Source of the DNA: Ceratotherium simum simum
Lineage: Eukaryota > Chordata > Mammalia > Perissodactyla > Rhinocerotidae
NCBI RefSeq assembly: GCF_000283155.1
Contig: NW_004454156.1
Span: forward strand, 33,418,604-33,482,603
DNA length: 64,000 bases
Direction of reading: 5' to 3'
Under the pieces are notes generated by a model. The model saw nothing but the letters and a program-made list of their open reading frames with translations. It was not told the DNA's origin and ran no database searches. This document shows positions 23,166-34,692 of this stretch, piece after piece. The first letter of the stretch is position 1. Each line of letters opens with the position of its first letter. The translations under genes and the position numbers were made by a program.

Positions 23166-23396
23166 TGAGAATCACTGTGCTAAGCTCCAGGGTGTCAGTC
23201 CTGTATCGCACACTGAGGTCAGAAGGCAGGACACATGGCCTTCAGGAAAGGTGGCATCTTGCAGAAGAAACAGGCAATGAGACAGTTAAATTCAAAGGCA
23301 ACAGCCTAAAAGTGTGGCAAAATTAATTCTGCCAAAGGAGTTCAGTACAGGGTGAGAGATGAGTGTATGCTCTGAAAGGTCTGAAAAGGTTTCTTT

Positions 23397-24001
23397 TCTT
23401 TCTTTTTTTATTGAGGTCATATTGGTTTATAACATTGCATAATTTCAGGCGTACATTATTATATTTCAGTTTTTGTATAGACTGCATCTTACTCACCACC
23501 AATAGTCTAGTTTTTATCCATCACCATACACATATGCCCCTTTACCCCTTTCGCTCACCCCCCTCCCCTTTCCCCTCTGGCAACCATTAATCTGTTCTCT
23601 TTGTCCGTGTGTTTGTTTATCTTCCACATATGAGTGAAATCACGCAGTGTTTGTCTCTCTCTCTCTGGCTTATTTCACTTAACATCATACCCTCAAGGTC
23701 CATCCATGTTGTTGCAAATGGGACGATTTTCTCTTTCTTTGTAGCTGTGTAGTATTCCATTGCATATACATACCACATCCGCTTTATCCATTCGTCAGTT
23801 GATGGGCACTTGGATTGCTTTCCAGTCTTGGCTATTGTGAATAATGCTGCCGTGAACACAGGGGTGCCTAAGTTTCTTTGTAACATTGATTTCACGTTCT
23901 TTGGATAAATACCCAGTAGTGGGACAGCCGGATCGTATGGTACTTCTATTTTTAATTTTTTGAGGAATCTCCATTCCGTTTTCCATAGTGGCTGCACCAG
24001 T
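23397..24001 (-). mobile_element. Young L1, 5'-truncated, reverse
   Basis: In reverse, the frame at 23617-24042 reads the ORF2 C-terminus ([20 protein letters not shown], then LFTIAKTGKQSKCPSTDEWI and a YYTATKKEKI segment). The frame extends into 5' flank, showing truncation just before the 'ctggtgcagccactatgg' point. It ends in a T-run on + at 23403. Imperfect target duplications 'aaaaggtttctt' and 'aaaaagtttcctt' flank it. Confidence 0.88.
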
Positions 24002-24364
24002 AAAAAGTTTCCTTGAAGATGAGGTGGATTCCTAACTGCCAAGGGAGAGAGAGAGACAGAGACAGAGAGAAATGGAGGGCTGGCTGTCCGGAGGGAGGAG
24101 CAGCGTGAATGAAATCCCGAAGGCAGGAAGAGAAGGCTGGTGGGAGCAGGCAGCGGACCTTGACTGGAACAGATTCGAGAAGCACTTGGGTGTGAAATTC
24201 CAGGAACTCTGATTCTCCAGGGTCCGGTCCTTCTTTGAAAATGTCATAACGATGCAATCAACCCCAGGACAAAGTTGTTCTCTTATCCAGCGTGTGATCT
24301 CTGAAACTGCATTTACGGCCCTAAAGCAAAGTTCAGTTTCGACTTTCAGGCGACTTTCAGAGAC

Positions 24365-24470
24365 GGTCATTCCTTCAGCAGCGCTCACTGAGCACCTACT
24401 GCGCGCCGGGGGCCGCCCTGGTGTCGAGGATTCGGCAGCAAACAAGACCGACATGCTCTCTGAGTTTGCT
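24365..24470 (-). repeat. L2 3'-end fragment, reverse
   Basis: 'tcattccttcagcagcgctc', 'actgagcacctactgcgcgcc', 'ggcagcaaacaagaccgac': reverse L2 3' terminus with several CpG still present. Confidence 0.6.
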
Positions 24471-25504
24471 TTCCAGGAACTGTCTCCACGGTTCTGTCAA
24501 TTCCTTCATTGTCATTGTACCGTGTGTGCACAAAGGTGAGTGTGTGATGGGGAGAGGATCTGCGCTGGGGGCTCAGCGCAATCGGATGAGGTAGGAAGCT
24601 TCTGGCAAAACCAGGGCAGAAATCACAGAGAGAGCAGATCTCCATCCCAAGTTGCTGAATGCCTGTTTGAGGGGGAAGGAGAGGCCAGCAGGACGCTCCT
24701 CCTGCATCCCTGGGTCACCATCTCTCGTAGGAACCAGTAACAGAAGCCAGGTCAGGGAGGATCTGACAGGTTGCAAACGCAGGCCCTCCTGGGGATGACC
24801 ACTGGCTCACTGGCCCAGGAGCTTCTGGGACAGTCTGGGCTTCAGTAATGAGGTGGATCAGCAACTTGAGCAGGTCCTCTAACCACAGCTTGGAAATGTG
24901 GAGTCTGCACCAGAGGTAGGAATTCTCCTAGATCCGTGTTTGTAGAGTATGCTCTGTTGAACACAGCTGTACTGCAATACCTATATAAGGGCTGTCTTTA
25001 ACAAAAATACAGTATTTGTTATTTAACTTAAAAGTTCTTTAGTTATTTTTTTATTTGCAGGACTTCTCAGAGCCTTGAATTTGCTGATATTCATGCGACT
25101 TTGTAAGATGGGCCATCATATGCAGCACTTCCCAAACTTATTCGACTAAGAACATTTTTTTCTAGGAACACATGTTAATATTTTCCCCAACACAGTTAGG
25201 AAAACACCCCCCTAGGGTTAACTTCTGGCTAGACAAGCCAATGAGCCTTGACAAAGAGGCTTATCTTCAAGCTGGAACTCACATTGGGTATGATCGAGAG
25301 CAGCCTCCCCTCACTGACGGATTTCCTCCATTCCATCCCTGACAAGTGATCACTCAGCCCCTGCTTGAATGCCTCCCTTTATGAGGCACTCACTACCTGC
25401 TGGGGCAGCCCACCCCCACTGTTGGAGGTGGAATTCCATCCAGAGCCCTTCTTTAGGCAGAGCTGAAATTCACCTCCCTGACCCATTCATCTATTGATAA
25501 GAGT
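24471..25504. other. Intergenic, no gene seen
   Basis: Mixed sequence. 25100-25210 contains a degraded hAT/MER-like phrase ('cagcacttcccaaactt'). No exon. Confidence 0.45.
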
Positions 25505-25765
25505 AATATAATGGCTGCCATTTATTGGACACTGACTCTGTGCCAGGCTGTGTGCTAAGTATTTTTCATACATGATCTCAATGAAACCTCCCAAGCACTC
25601 TATGAGGTCAGCACATGCCTCTCCTACAGCTGAGGAATCTGGTTTTGGAGAAGACTCACTTTTCTGTGCTCACCCAGCTAGCAAGGAACAGATCGAGGAC
25701 TCAAACCCCGACGGTCTGACCCGAAGGCCAAGAACCTCGATGTACCTAACCACTGCACTACCCTG
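25505..25765 (-). repeat. MIR SINE, reverse, near full length
   Basis: 'gctgccatttattggacac', 'gactctgtgccaggctgtg', 'tgctaagtatttttcatac', 'acagctgaggaatctgg', 'cacccagctagcaagg', 'ggactcaaaccccgacggtc', and the end 'taaccactgcactaccctg'. The 253-codon frame starting at 25572 is MIR plus flank. Confidence 0.75.
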
Positions 25766-26309
25766 CCCTCCTCATAAAGCTGTCCCCTTGGAGCTCCCTA
25801 GCATAATAGCCCCCACATCTGTGGGCACTTCCCACATGCCAGGTTCATTCGGATGGATGAAAGCATCGAATCCTGACAGCAGCCTGTGGGGTAGGCTCTG
25901 TGATTGTCCCCAGTGCACAGGTGAGACGCTGACCAATCACCTGCCCAGCCACAGCTCCCAGGTGGAGACGGGAGCCTGGAACCCAGGCCGTCCACTCTGC
26001 GTGCCCCCCGTGTCTCCATCCTTTTCCATACCCCCTCCTGCGCGCTGGCTGAAGGGACTGTGTCTCCATGAGCCTCGTCTTCCCCCACCCAATAGCCCCT
26101 GGTCCCTCCGTGTTTCCTCCCAGAGCAGGGTCTCTAGACTTCTCTCTATTCTTGCCATTCTCCTGCGGGCCCATCCCAGGAATCTGCGCAAACAGCCAGG
26201 CCATTTCTATGGCCCCAGAGAAGGGAAAGGTCAAGAAGTCAAGAGTGAGGACAAGAAGAAGAACAAGGATACAAATAGCTGTCAAAAGGGGGTTTGCGCG
26301 GCCCAGACC

Positions 26310-26530
26310 CTTTGGGAGAATTATTGCATTTAATCCCCTTGGCAGCTGCTGGCATCTGGAAGCAACTCCAGTGCACATGAGTTGAATCAAGGGAATGCTC
26401 ATCGTCGTCATTTACAGATGAAGAAAGGGATGCCCAGAGGTCTTAGAACAGGCTCAAAACCACACAGCTAGTGACAGATTCAGAATTCAAACCCAGGTGT
26501 GTCTGGCTCCGCAGCGTTCGCCCCCTCTTC
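26310..26530 (-). repeat. MIR SINE, reverse
   Basis: 'tacagatgaagaaaggg', 'aaaccacacagctagtgac', 'attcaaacccaggtgtgtc', 'tggctccgcagc'. Confidence 0.65.
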
Positions 26531-27450
26531 AGCCCCACACTGCGCCCCCCGGTACACAGAGGGAGTCTGAAGAAACGGATCCCCACTCCGGCCATGTCTT
26601 GGACCCCTTGGCTGGCCTGGAGCCAGGCTCCCTGTAAAAGGCATCCAGGAGATCTCCAAGGGGCCTCCAGGACAGGGAGCCTCCTGAGTTTGGGGGATGT
26701 GGGAGGAAGGAGTGACAGAATCCACCAGCCGAATCTCCAGATTCACACAGCCAACACTGGCAAGCCACCAACACGGCTTCTTTTACGACAGGAAAACGCT
26801 CTCTCCAGTGACTCACTCGAGAAAGTGTCCTTAAAGAGTTCTGTAGAACTCTGCTTTCCGGAGCATGACAAGTGGATCAAGCCAATGTGGGCTTCACAGG
26901 CCCACAACATCAACAGGGTAGAATTTCAGGCCGAGAGCTCGGGTGAGGGATTCGATTACAGGCTGGCGTCCAGAGCACCCCAGATGTGCTCAGCTGGCCC
27001 TGACCTGTGTCTCCAGTGCAGAGGGACCCTGAGGGCTCTGAGTGTGATGAAGAAGGCAGGAGGCAGCAGGCCAGGATCTGAGTGCCGAATCTGCCAACGC
27101 TGGCCATGGGGAACTCAGTGATCCCTCTAAAATACGCACCGGGGATTCCTTTATGCATTCATTCGTGCTGCATTTATCGACACAAATACTCGCCTGGGAG
27201 GGTTGCTGTGAGGATTGAGGACACAGATAGGGGATTGGAACCTGCTTCACCAGCTGCAGAACATTTCACCTGTGGTGGGACAGCTGTAGGGACTGGCAGA
27301 TCATTTCCACCACTGCCAGTTCTCCTCTCCAGCGTTACCCCAGGTGAGAACAATCCTGAGCTGACCACGTGTCTTGACATGAGTACAGCCACGTTTGGCC
27401 ATTCCATTGACCTATAGCCACCAGCACACAAAGAAATATAAAGCTGCTTT
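26531..27450. other. Intergenic, no gene seen
   Basis: GC-rich sequence with open frames on both strands (216 codons from 26471) without recognisable motifs. Treated as chance. Confidence 0.4.
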
Positions 27451-27453
27451 CTG

Positions 27454-28163
27454 TGTGGTGGGAACTGGCCCTTCTCCCACTGAGAGAGTTGCAAATTGTA
27501 ACATTTCAAGGCTCTTTGGGCATCTTAGCTCGGGACGGACTGGCCATTTGTGCCGGGCTGGGACGATAGCCAGGGGGCTCAGTGCATGTACACCACTGAT
27601 AACCATTTGTGCACAGGAACACTAAATGCTTGCTCTGCAAACTCTGTAACTGCTTACTCTGGAAACTACTGATGCTATATAAACTGCTGGAAACTGAGGC
27701 CTGGTGAGAGTCTCACCTGTGAAGGGGACGCCTTGCCGATCTGATGATCGGATTCCCGCCCAGCCGTGTCAATTGAAGGGACTCTCCCGGCAGTGGGGCA
27801 TGGATGTTGTGAGTAACCGATCTGATGTGTTCTCTTTTCAGTCAACCTGGTGTTTCTCTTTCCAGTTGATTTGTGTCATTTCCTTTCAGTCGATTTGGGT
27901 ATTTCCCATTCCGATCGATCTGATGGTTTTCCCTGTTATTATATAATCTATTTGAATCTGCGGCTATCTCAGTCGATTTGGGTGTTTCCCTTTCCGATCA
28001 AGCTGGTGTTTTTCCCTCTTATGATTTGACCTATTCAGATCTGTTTGTGGACTATCACCTTTACTCTCCTCTATATAATAAAATATACCTTCAGTCCATT
28101 TGTTTGGAGTGGAAAGTCTCTTTTACGTCTCTGATCGAATCCCCCAAACCTCTCAAAACACCA
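27454..28163 (+). mobile_element. Probable solo retroviral LTR
   Basis: About 710 bp with LTR architecture: starts near TGTGGTGGGAACTGG, has a TATA box TATATAAA at 27676-27683, a later AATAAA at 28077-28082, and probably ends ACACCA. Between TATA and polyadenylation signal lies an imperfect ~24-bp array (separate entry). No gag, pol, env or primer-binding site is recognised next to it, so it would be a solo LTR. Boundaries and target duplication are not proven. I do not recognise the family; it could be an equid-specific endogenous retrovirus LTR. Confidence 0.55.
27815..28022 (+). repeat. Imperfect ~24-bp tandem array inside the LTR
   Basis: Units beginning CAGTC or CGATC and ending TTTCC start at 27839, 27863, 27887, 27912, then 27970 and 27995 (spacing 24-25 bp). 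A degraded unit precedes them near 27816, and an unrelated AT-rich insert lies at 27937-27969. Typical unit core: GATTTGGGTATTTCCC. Confidence 0.8.
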
Positions 28164-28294
28164 CGTTGTCCCCCGATCCTAAGAAGCTATTCAGGGGCGT
28201 GTGGCAGTGGGCACGTCACTGACTGTCAGCTTCCTCACCTGTAAAATGAAGGATGGGCAGTGGACTGGAGCCTCGGATGCCCCAGCTGCCAGGA

Positions 28295-28514
28295 CAGGTG
28301 TTGCGGACGTCTTCTGAAAGGCCAGGTAGCCAATATTTTAGGCTTTGCAGGCCATATGGTCTCTGTAGCAACTACTTGATTCTGCTGTTGTGGCTCAAAA
28401 GCAGCCAGAGACGACGTGTAAATGATGCGCATGGCTGTGTTCCAATAAAACTTTATTGACAAAAACAGGCAGTGGGTGGGATTTCTCCCTCAGGCCATCC
28501 TTCACTCACCCCTG
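28295..28514 (-). mobile_element. hAT-Charlie-type non-autonomous DNA transposon
   Basis: 220 bp with inverted ends CAGGTGTTGCGGACG (left) and CAGGGGTGAGTGAAGG (right, read in reverse). The body matches a common mammalian MER family: 'ttttaggctttgcaggccat', 'atggtctctgtagcaac', 'ggctgtgttccaataaaac', 'tttattgacaaaaacaggc'. The AATAAA-like motif is internal. Non-coding. Confidence 0.8.
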
Positions 28515-28839
28515 CCCTAAAGGGTCACAAAAGCACTGCTGGACCCTCGTGGTGAAAAAGATTTGAGCACTAAGGTTTCTGTGGCTGGCCACTTTGATAC
28601 GCCATCAAATCTGTCCTGCCAATGACACTCGATTTTGTCTTTTAAAACTTGAGTAACCCCAGTTAGGACATGGAGGAAGCACTTTCCTTCTTCAGACACT
28701 GGAAAAGTCCCCCCACCTCTCCAGGCCTCATCTTCCCACCTTTGAATGTACTTGTTGAAGGCCTCCTCTAGCATAGGCTCGGCAGCCAGTGTGGCGTCCA
28801 GATGAACAGCCTCAGAACGTTGGTACCACAATCTGCCTC

Positions 28840-28960
28840 CTATGAAGGTAGAAACTGGGACTCAGAGAAGTTAAGAAACTTGCCTGAGGTCACAGAGCAA
28901 GAAAGTATCCAGGCTGGAACTAGAACCCAGTTCTTGGGGCTCTTGCCTCTCCCCCTCACA
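28840..28960 (-). repeat. MIR SINE fragment, reverse
   Basis: 'gaaactgggactcagagaag', 'ttaagaaacttgcctgagg', 'tcacagagcaagaaag', 'ctggaactagaaccc'. Confidence 0.65.
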
Positions 28961-29059
28961 TCTACTGCAGGATGATTCCAAGGCCCCTTCAGGTCCACTT
29001 CTCTGAGTCCTGGGAAGATGGAGGGCACAGCCAGAGAGAAGAGAAGGATGAAAGGGAAG

Positions 29060-29215
29060 ACCAGGGAGCTCCTTTCATTACCCAACTGTGTGCCAGGCTG
29101 TGATCTCGGTATAGGAGGTGTTGTCCTCCCTGTGGACAGATGAGGAATCAGGCCCAGAGAGGTAGATGGACTTGCCCAAGGTCACACAGCCTGTAAGTAG
29201 GAGTCAGGACATTAA
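29060..29215 (-). repeat. MIR SINE, reverse
   Basis: 'ctgtgtgccaggctgtg', 'agatgaggaatcaggccc', 'cagagaggtagatgg', 'cttgcccaaggtcacacag', 'cctgtaagtagg'. Confidence 0.7.
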
Positions 29216-29925
29216 ACAAGCCCTGTCGGACCCCAGATGGCAGGGCTTGGTTGAATTCTCTGGCCATGCTCTTCCCCTCCCTTTATGTGCTCAGAGCGGG
29301 GCCAGGAGCCAGAGAAGACGTACTCTGCAGGTGGCACATGGGTAACAGCCTGAGAAGGTGGCACCCCACCCCCAGTGCCTGTCTTGGGGGAACCATCCAA
29401 GCCCACAGGTGTTTTTTTCAATCCAAGCTGAGAACCATCGACAATAGCCCCCCTTGTTCAGACCGAGAGAAGCCTCTGTGGCTGGGACGCCAGCTGGTTT
29501 CAGCGCTGGGGGAGGGCTATGGGGCACCAGGAAACGCCTGGAGGTCTTGAACGTCTGAACTCATCGCTCACCTCTTCCTGAACCCAACGAAACAGCCCCT
29601 TTGCTGTTATTACTTTATAGCCTTGATTGTAAATTCTTCCCTCATCCCACTTTATGGCTGCAGGATAAAAACATGTGCCGGGGCGTAGCTCTGTGGAGAG
29701 CGCCCGCTGCATTTACCGCCTGGCCCCGTCACAGGCAGGAGGAGGGGTGCAGCCAGAGCGACCCGGGGCTTGCTGACGGGGGGCACCCTCTGCCATCCAA
29801 TCTCGGGGAGGGCAAGCCGACTGGACCCTGCCACGGCACCCAGCAAGGGACTGCAGAGCCTGAAAGCCAAGCGGCTGCCGCAAACCCATGCTGAGGATTG
29901 CAGCATCCCCGGGCACATTCCTAGC
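29216..29925. other. Intergenic, no gene seen
   Basis: GC-rich mixed sequence. Short overlapping ORFs only. Confidence 0.45.
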
Positions 29926-29929
29926 CATT

Positions 29930-30095
29930 TGTTCATAGCATCCTCGGGACAACACCGAGAAATAGGCCAGGTTTTATGATTATCTTCATTCTACAGACAA
30001 GGGGGCTGAGGTCCAGACAGGTGGCATGTCCAAGGCCACACACACAGCCCAGTCAAGACTAGAACTCAGGTCCAGAGCTCCGGCACCCACACTCT
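29930..30095 (-). repeat. MIR SINE, reverse
   Basis: 'tcattctacagacaaggg', 'ggctgaggtccagacagg', 'catgtccaaggccacacac', 'ctagaactcaggtccag'. Confidence 0.65.
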
Positions 30096-31100
30096 CCTCA
30101 CAAACTCGCGTGCGTCTGCAGGGCAGCGTATTTCAGCAGAGTCGGTCCAGCCTCGTGGAATCCTCAGCCGTCCTGGGAGAGCCACTTTGCAGACACTTTC
30201 TTGTCACATAGACATTAACGAGGCACCCACACAGCGCCCTCTGTTAATGAAGGGTGCAGAAGCCTCACTCCCGCCATCTCCTTCCACATGGAGGGACACG
30301 GATTAGCGCCCACTCCCAGCCCTGCGGCCCCTCACGCCTGTGCCCTGAGTTTGGAAGGAGAAGCAGGCCTGTGCAGCCCTGCCTTCCTCTTCCCAGCCTC
30401 TTGGGAGCTGCATGCTCACAGTGGGCACGAGCCCCCTCAATCCTCCATGGGGGTCCTGTCCGTGGAGGGACCTGGGGTCGTGTCCTTGACTTTAAAGCAG
30501 AGCCCCCAGGGGGGCTTCCAGACTCTGGCCTCCAGGATGAAGCCACATTCTCCATGCCCAGCTCCATCAGTAATAAAGATGCTATTTTGGCCCCATCTGC
30601 CTTCCTCCTGCGACTTACTCCAAGGTACAGGCAAAGGCGGGGAGGCGGCAAATGCTAGTGTGTTTGGGGGACAGTAGGGCCCCCCTTTACCATGACAATT
30701 ACCCCTCCTCGTGCCTCTTTTTCCACAATTCCTTGGTTATGGAGTCTTTATACTTGTGGTATAACCAAGACTGACCTGAAGGAAGTGGCCCAAGGGAGGA
30801 CAAGGCCGTAGGAGTGGGGACCGATGAGCAGCCAGAGACACCCAGAAAGAGAAGGTGGGGCCCACGTTCAAGGCTGCAGCGGGGGAGGTAGTAGCAGCCC
30901 CAAGAGAGCCCTGCTCTGGATCCAGGAGACCCGGTCCCAGCCTCCTCTCCCCGCCTGACTTGCTGGCCCCTTCGTCACATCGCTTCAGCTCTCTGGGCCT
31001 CGGTTTCCTCACCCGTCTGTGAACTGGGTAAGGACAGGGCACTGGACCAGAGGGTCTTGTGAGAATGTGCTGGTGCTAAGATCCAGACTCCGTGCCTTTT
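30096..31100. other. GC-rich intergenic, no gene seen
   Basis: Contains overlapping ORFs on both strands (128-134 codons near 30254-30677) caused by GC-rich composition. A MIR-like piece lies near 30890-31040 ('ctctgggcctcggtttcc'). Confidence 0.45.
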
Positions 31101-31104
31101 CCTT

Positions 31105-31190
31105 TGGCCCATGGTTCCCAGCCTGGGCTGCACATTCAAATCTCCTGGGGAAGCTTCGATAAACCCTGACGCCCAAGTCATTGACTGCTG
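31105..31190 (+). repeat. MER5-like (hAT-Charlie) fragment
   Basis: 'ggttcccagcctgggctgc', 'acattcaaatctcctgggg', 'aagcttcgataaaccctgac': the start of a MER5-type element. Confidence 0.5.
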
Positions 31191-31344
31191 TGCTATAACG
31201 TCACCCAACTTCAACTTGGGAAACTCGACTCTGAAGCCAGGAACAGGAGGACCAGCGCTGGAAGGCTGCGGACAGGTAACACCAGGAGACCTCACGTGTG
31301 AGGAACAGAGATAAAATAAATATCAGCAGGTGGGTCAGAGGTGG

Positions 31345-31530
31345 GTTTCTGGAGTCAGACAGACCTGAGTCCCAAATCCTGCCTTCCGGCCCACCAGGAA
31401 AGCTCTTCACCTCCTTATCTTGATGCTTCGTCCGTGAAATTGGCACAGCACCACCTCCTGCGTAAGACTGTTGTAGGGATTACACAAAAGGCCCTGCATG
31501 GCACAGAATAAGCATTCAGAAATGTGGACT
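31345..31530 (+). repeat. MIR SINE
   Basis: 'ctggagtcagacagacctg', 'agtcccaaatcctgcc', then 'gggattacacaaaagg', 'ggcacagaataagcattc'. Confidence 0.65.
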
Positions 31531-32204
31531 TTTATTAATAGTGAAAAACTGGGCCCAGCCCGTTTCCAGAGCAGGTGGGCAGGCACCGCAGTTAATCACG
31601 TAGGCGTGGAACCAGGTTTGTCTGAGTCCAAAGCCTGCTTCACTCACCTGCCAGCTGTGTGTCCCCGGGGAGTCAACTCCCTGTTCCACACTGTGGGGAA
31701 AGTGATGGTGATGTCGTCCTGGGGTGTTGGGAGGGATGATTCAAGCAGTAACGCGGTCTGAAGCGATAGTAGGTTTTCAGCACGTGCTTCTCCTTCTCTC
31801 CGGGAGTGGGTCCCAACATGCTGGCCGTGTAGATCCGGGTTTCATCCTACCCCAGGCTATGGACAGGCATCAGATGGCCGAAGTTCAGGGTGGATCTGCC
31901 CAGGGGCTGGGCCCGAGCGCCTGTTTCCTTGCCCTGCCTACTGCACAAGGTTGAGAAAAGGGATGTGAAACACTTTGTAGACTCGGAATTACTTTTCTGG
32001 AATCACTTGGGCTTGGACCAAGGCCAGGAGAGAGACCAGAGCTCCCGGACCCACTGGGGAACCCAATCCGTGGCTTTGGCCCCAGCACGAGTGTACTGAG
32101 CGAAGGTCACAAGCTCGCTGGGCCAGATTCAACATCAAAAACTTCCTCTTCACAGGAGAGCTGCTCTCTCCGTCTGTCTCAGGGTCTGGGAGGAGAAAGA
32201 GAAG

Positions 32205-32375
32205 GGGCCTTGAAATCAGACAGGCCTGTGCTTGGGTCCCGGCCCCACCCCTTATAAGTGTTGCCCTTCTCTTCATGGGCCTCAGTTTCCCCATCTGTAA
32301 GAGGAGAACAAGTCTCTAGTGCAGAGGTTTATTTTAAGGATTAGATGAGACCTTGTCTGTGCAAAACCTTCCAGA
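32205..32375 (+). repeat. MIR SINE
   Basis: 'tgaaatcagacaggcctgtg', 'cttgggtcccggccccacc', 'cctcagtttccccatctg', 'taaggattagatgagacc'. Confidence 0.7.
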
Positions 32376-32379
32376 AATC

Positions 32380-32575
32380 CTGAGATAAAGCTCTTCCCTT
32401 ACTAGCTATGGGACCTGGGGGATATGACTTTATCTCTCACAACCTCAGTTTCTCAATCTGTAAAGTGAGTATAACGATGTTCACCTCATAGGAGTAAATT
32501 AAATGAGATGATGTAACTAAACACTAGGACACCACCTGGCACACAGCACATGCTCACTTCACAGTAGGTAGTATA
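32380..32575 (+). repeat. MIR SINE, second copy in tandem
   Basis: 'ttactagctatgggacc', 'acctcagtttctcaatctg', 'taaagtgagtataacg', 'ttaaatgagatgatg', 'cctggcacacagcacatg'. Lies directly after another MIR in the same orientation. Confidence 0.7.
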
Positions 32576-33249
32576 TTGTCACTGGGGTTTGTTCCAGGGC
32601 ACCTTCTCTCTCTCCCCTTGAAAGGCAAGGATAGCTGTCTCCTCTCTGTGGTTGAAGACAACTGTTGGTGCAGAGGATCCAAGCCTTCAAGGGGTCTGAG
32701 CCTCCCAGGACTCCCTGGGGCAGTGCCCCCAGTACCTGGGAATGAAGCCCTTAGGAAAGGAAGAAACTTGTGGCTTAGACTGACACCGTTCAGCCTGGCT
32801 GGACGTACATTCCTCCACGTGGAGTTCTTTTAATCTTTCCTCACAAATCAATAACTGCTTACCTTGGAGGAGTTTTAGTTGATGCCTGCTGAGTGCTGAT
32901 AAACTGGCCTGCTATTAATGCTAAGTCTCTGCCTTGACGTTGCTATTTTTATTATTATCATTATTGTTACAAAGCCTCGTTTCCTGAGCCATACAGCTGG
33001 CTTTATAAGAAGGACCTTGGGCTTGAGCCCCCTTCCCAGAAACCTGGGGAAAGGGGCCCTCTGGACAGCCCAGCTCACCCTGCCACCACTAACACTTCAT
33101 ACCCTCAACGCAACGGTACCCAAAGAGGCTTCCTTCAGGACCAGAAAAAGGCCACATTTGGTCTCTGGCTTCTGAAGCAATAGAGTCACCCAGGCACTGT
33201 GACCCTGACAGTGAGGCCACCCTTCTTAAATCAGCCACCAAAGGGGAGA

Positions 33250-33480
33250 GCAGAAGGAGAGAACATTTATTAAGCGCCATTGTGTACCACCAATGGTGCA
33301 ATGTGCTTACTGCTGGGACCTCATCTGGTCTTCAGAGCACCCCCAGGTGCCAACACCAGCCCTGTTTTCCCAATGAAGTAACTGGGGCTCAGAGAGGTTA
33401 GGGCACTAGCTCAAGGTCACAGCGTCAGCAAGTAGGGAAATGTGGATCTAAACGCTGGTCTGTCTTTCTGGCTCTCACTC
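33250..33480 (-). repeat. MIR SINE, reverse
   Basis: 'acatttattaagcgccattg', 'gtaactggggctcagagagg', 'ctagctcaaggtcacagcg', 'agtagggaaatgtgg'. Confidence 0.65.
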
Positions 33481-33754
33481 TGGTGGGCGCCTGGGGCATC
33501 TCTACTGGCCTTGGCCAACTTCTCTGCTCTTTTTACATCCTTTGTCATAGGCTCCAGGACCCCAGCCTGCCTCTTTCAAATTGCCTCTGGGTTTCTGCCT
33601 GGCTGGTGGGTCAGGCCGGGGGCACAGGGCATGGCCTCTCCCTGTCAAAGGCAGACTCCATAGGCTTTGTGGTCAGCACTCCAGTGGAGAGAAGAGGGAC
33701 ACAAATATCAAAAATAACTCCTTCTTGGAGGGAGAACCAATACCTGGGCTATGT

Positions 33755-33975
33755 GGCAAAGTGGTTCAGAACCTGGCAGAAGGGGCAGCGAGGCGTGGGT
33801 TCAAACCATGCATGTGCCTCTTATTAGCTGTGTGACCTCAGGCAACTTGTTGAAGCTCTAGTCTTCTCATCTGTGAAATGGCCATCCTGGTAGCATCTGC
33901 CTCCAGGGTCATTGTAAGGTTTAAGTGAGAGAATCCATTATTAAGAGCTTAACGCGTTACCTGGTGCAAAGTGGT
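33755..33975 (+). repeat. MIR SINE, near full length
   Basis: 'gcaaagtggttcagaacc', 'gcgtgggttcaaacc', 'tagctgtgtgacctcagg', 'tcttctcatctgtgaaatgg', 'cattgtaaggtttaagtg', 'cctggtgcaaagtgg'. Confidence 0.75.
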
Positions 33976-34004
33976 TCTTTTTATTGTTAGTAGTAAACAT
34001 ATAA

Positions 34005-34200
34005 CAAGAAATTTGTGTCAGGTGCTGTTCTGGGTAATTGTCTTGTTTTATTTCATTTCCTTGCCACAACACCCTGTGTATTTCCAGTTTACACCTGGGA
34101 CGGGGGCGGGGGTGGGGGGCTCCTATTGTTTCCATTTCACAGATGGGAAAAATTGAGGCTGAGAGAAGTGAGTAGCTTGCCCAAAGTCACATGTTTGTAA
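34005..34200 (-). repeat. MIR SINE, reverse
   Basis: 'tcaggtgctgttctggg', 'tttcacagatgggaaaaatt', 'gaggctgagagaagtg', 'gcttgcccaaagtcac'. Confidence 0.55.
34098..34119 (+). other. G-quadruplex-forming motif
   Basis: Four G-runs of 3, 5, 5 and 6 separated by one- or two-base loops within 22 bp. Confidence 0.7.
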
Positions 34201-34201
34201 T

Positions 34202-34677
34202 TAAACTTTTTATTTTGAGACAATTGGAGTTTCACATGCAGCTCTGAGAAATAATATAGAGATCCTCTCTACCCTTTATCCTGTTGACCCCAGTGGTAAC
34301 ATCTTGCAAAACTATAATATGATGTATACAATATATACAACTAGGATATTGACATTGATATAGAACTTCCCATGACCACAAAGATCCCTCATGTTTCCAT
34401 TTTAAACCCACTTCCCTCCAACACTTCACCCCTCCTTAAACATTGTTTAGAGAACTTTCTTTATCCGTTCTTTTAGGGTAGGTCTGTTGGTGACAAGTTC
34501 CCTTCATTTTCCTCCATCTGAGAATGTGGTTATTTCTCCTTCATTCCTGAAGAATATTTCACCCTGTACAGGAATCTGAATTGACATTTCCTGGGAGCTC
34601 CCCATCACAACGTTCCTCAGATCCCAAAGTCCCTAGCCCATCTGCCTTCTTCTCTCCACCTTCCAGAATCTTCTTAC
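34202..34677 (-). mobile_element. Old L1 3' fragment, reverse
   Basis: 'ccagtggtaacatcttgc', 'aaaactataatatgatg', 'actaggatattgacattga', 'cccacttccctccaacac' match the reverse L1M 3' UTR. The second part ('ttttagggtaggtctgttgg', 'gttatttctccttcattcc') resembles another segment of an old L1 and may be a separate insertion. Confidence 0.55.
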
Positions 34678-34692
34678 ATTCGTTTTTATTTA

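Noticed and set aside
23617..24042. 141-codon reverse frame with reverse-transcriptase-like C-terminus
   Set aside because: It is the tail of a 5'-truncated L1 ORF2 fused to flanking sequence, not a host gene.
25572..26333. 253-codon open frame
   Set aside because: Begins inside a reverse MIR element and shows no domain or plausible codon pattern.
26471..27121. 216-codon open frame
   Set aside because: Starts in MIR sequence, with competing frames on the other strand; no motif.
28517..28831. 104-codon reverse frame with a soluble, charged composition
   Set aside because: Looked more protein-like than most, but I recognise no family, and it adjoins a hAT element, so it may be old repeat sequence. 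A protein search would settle it.
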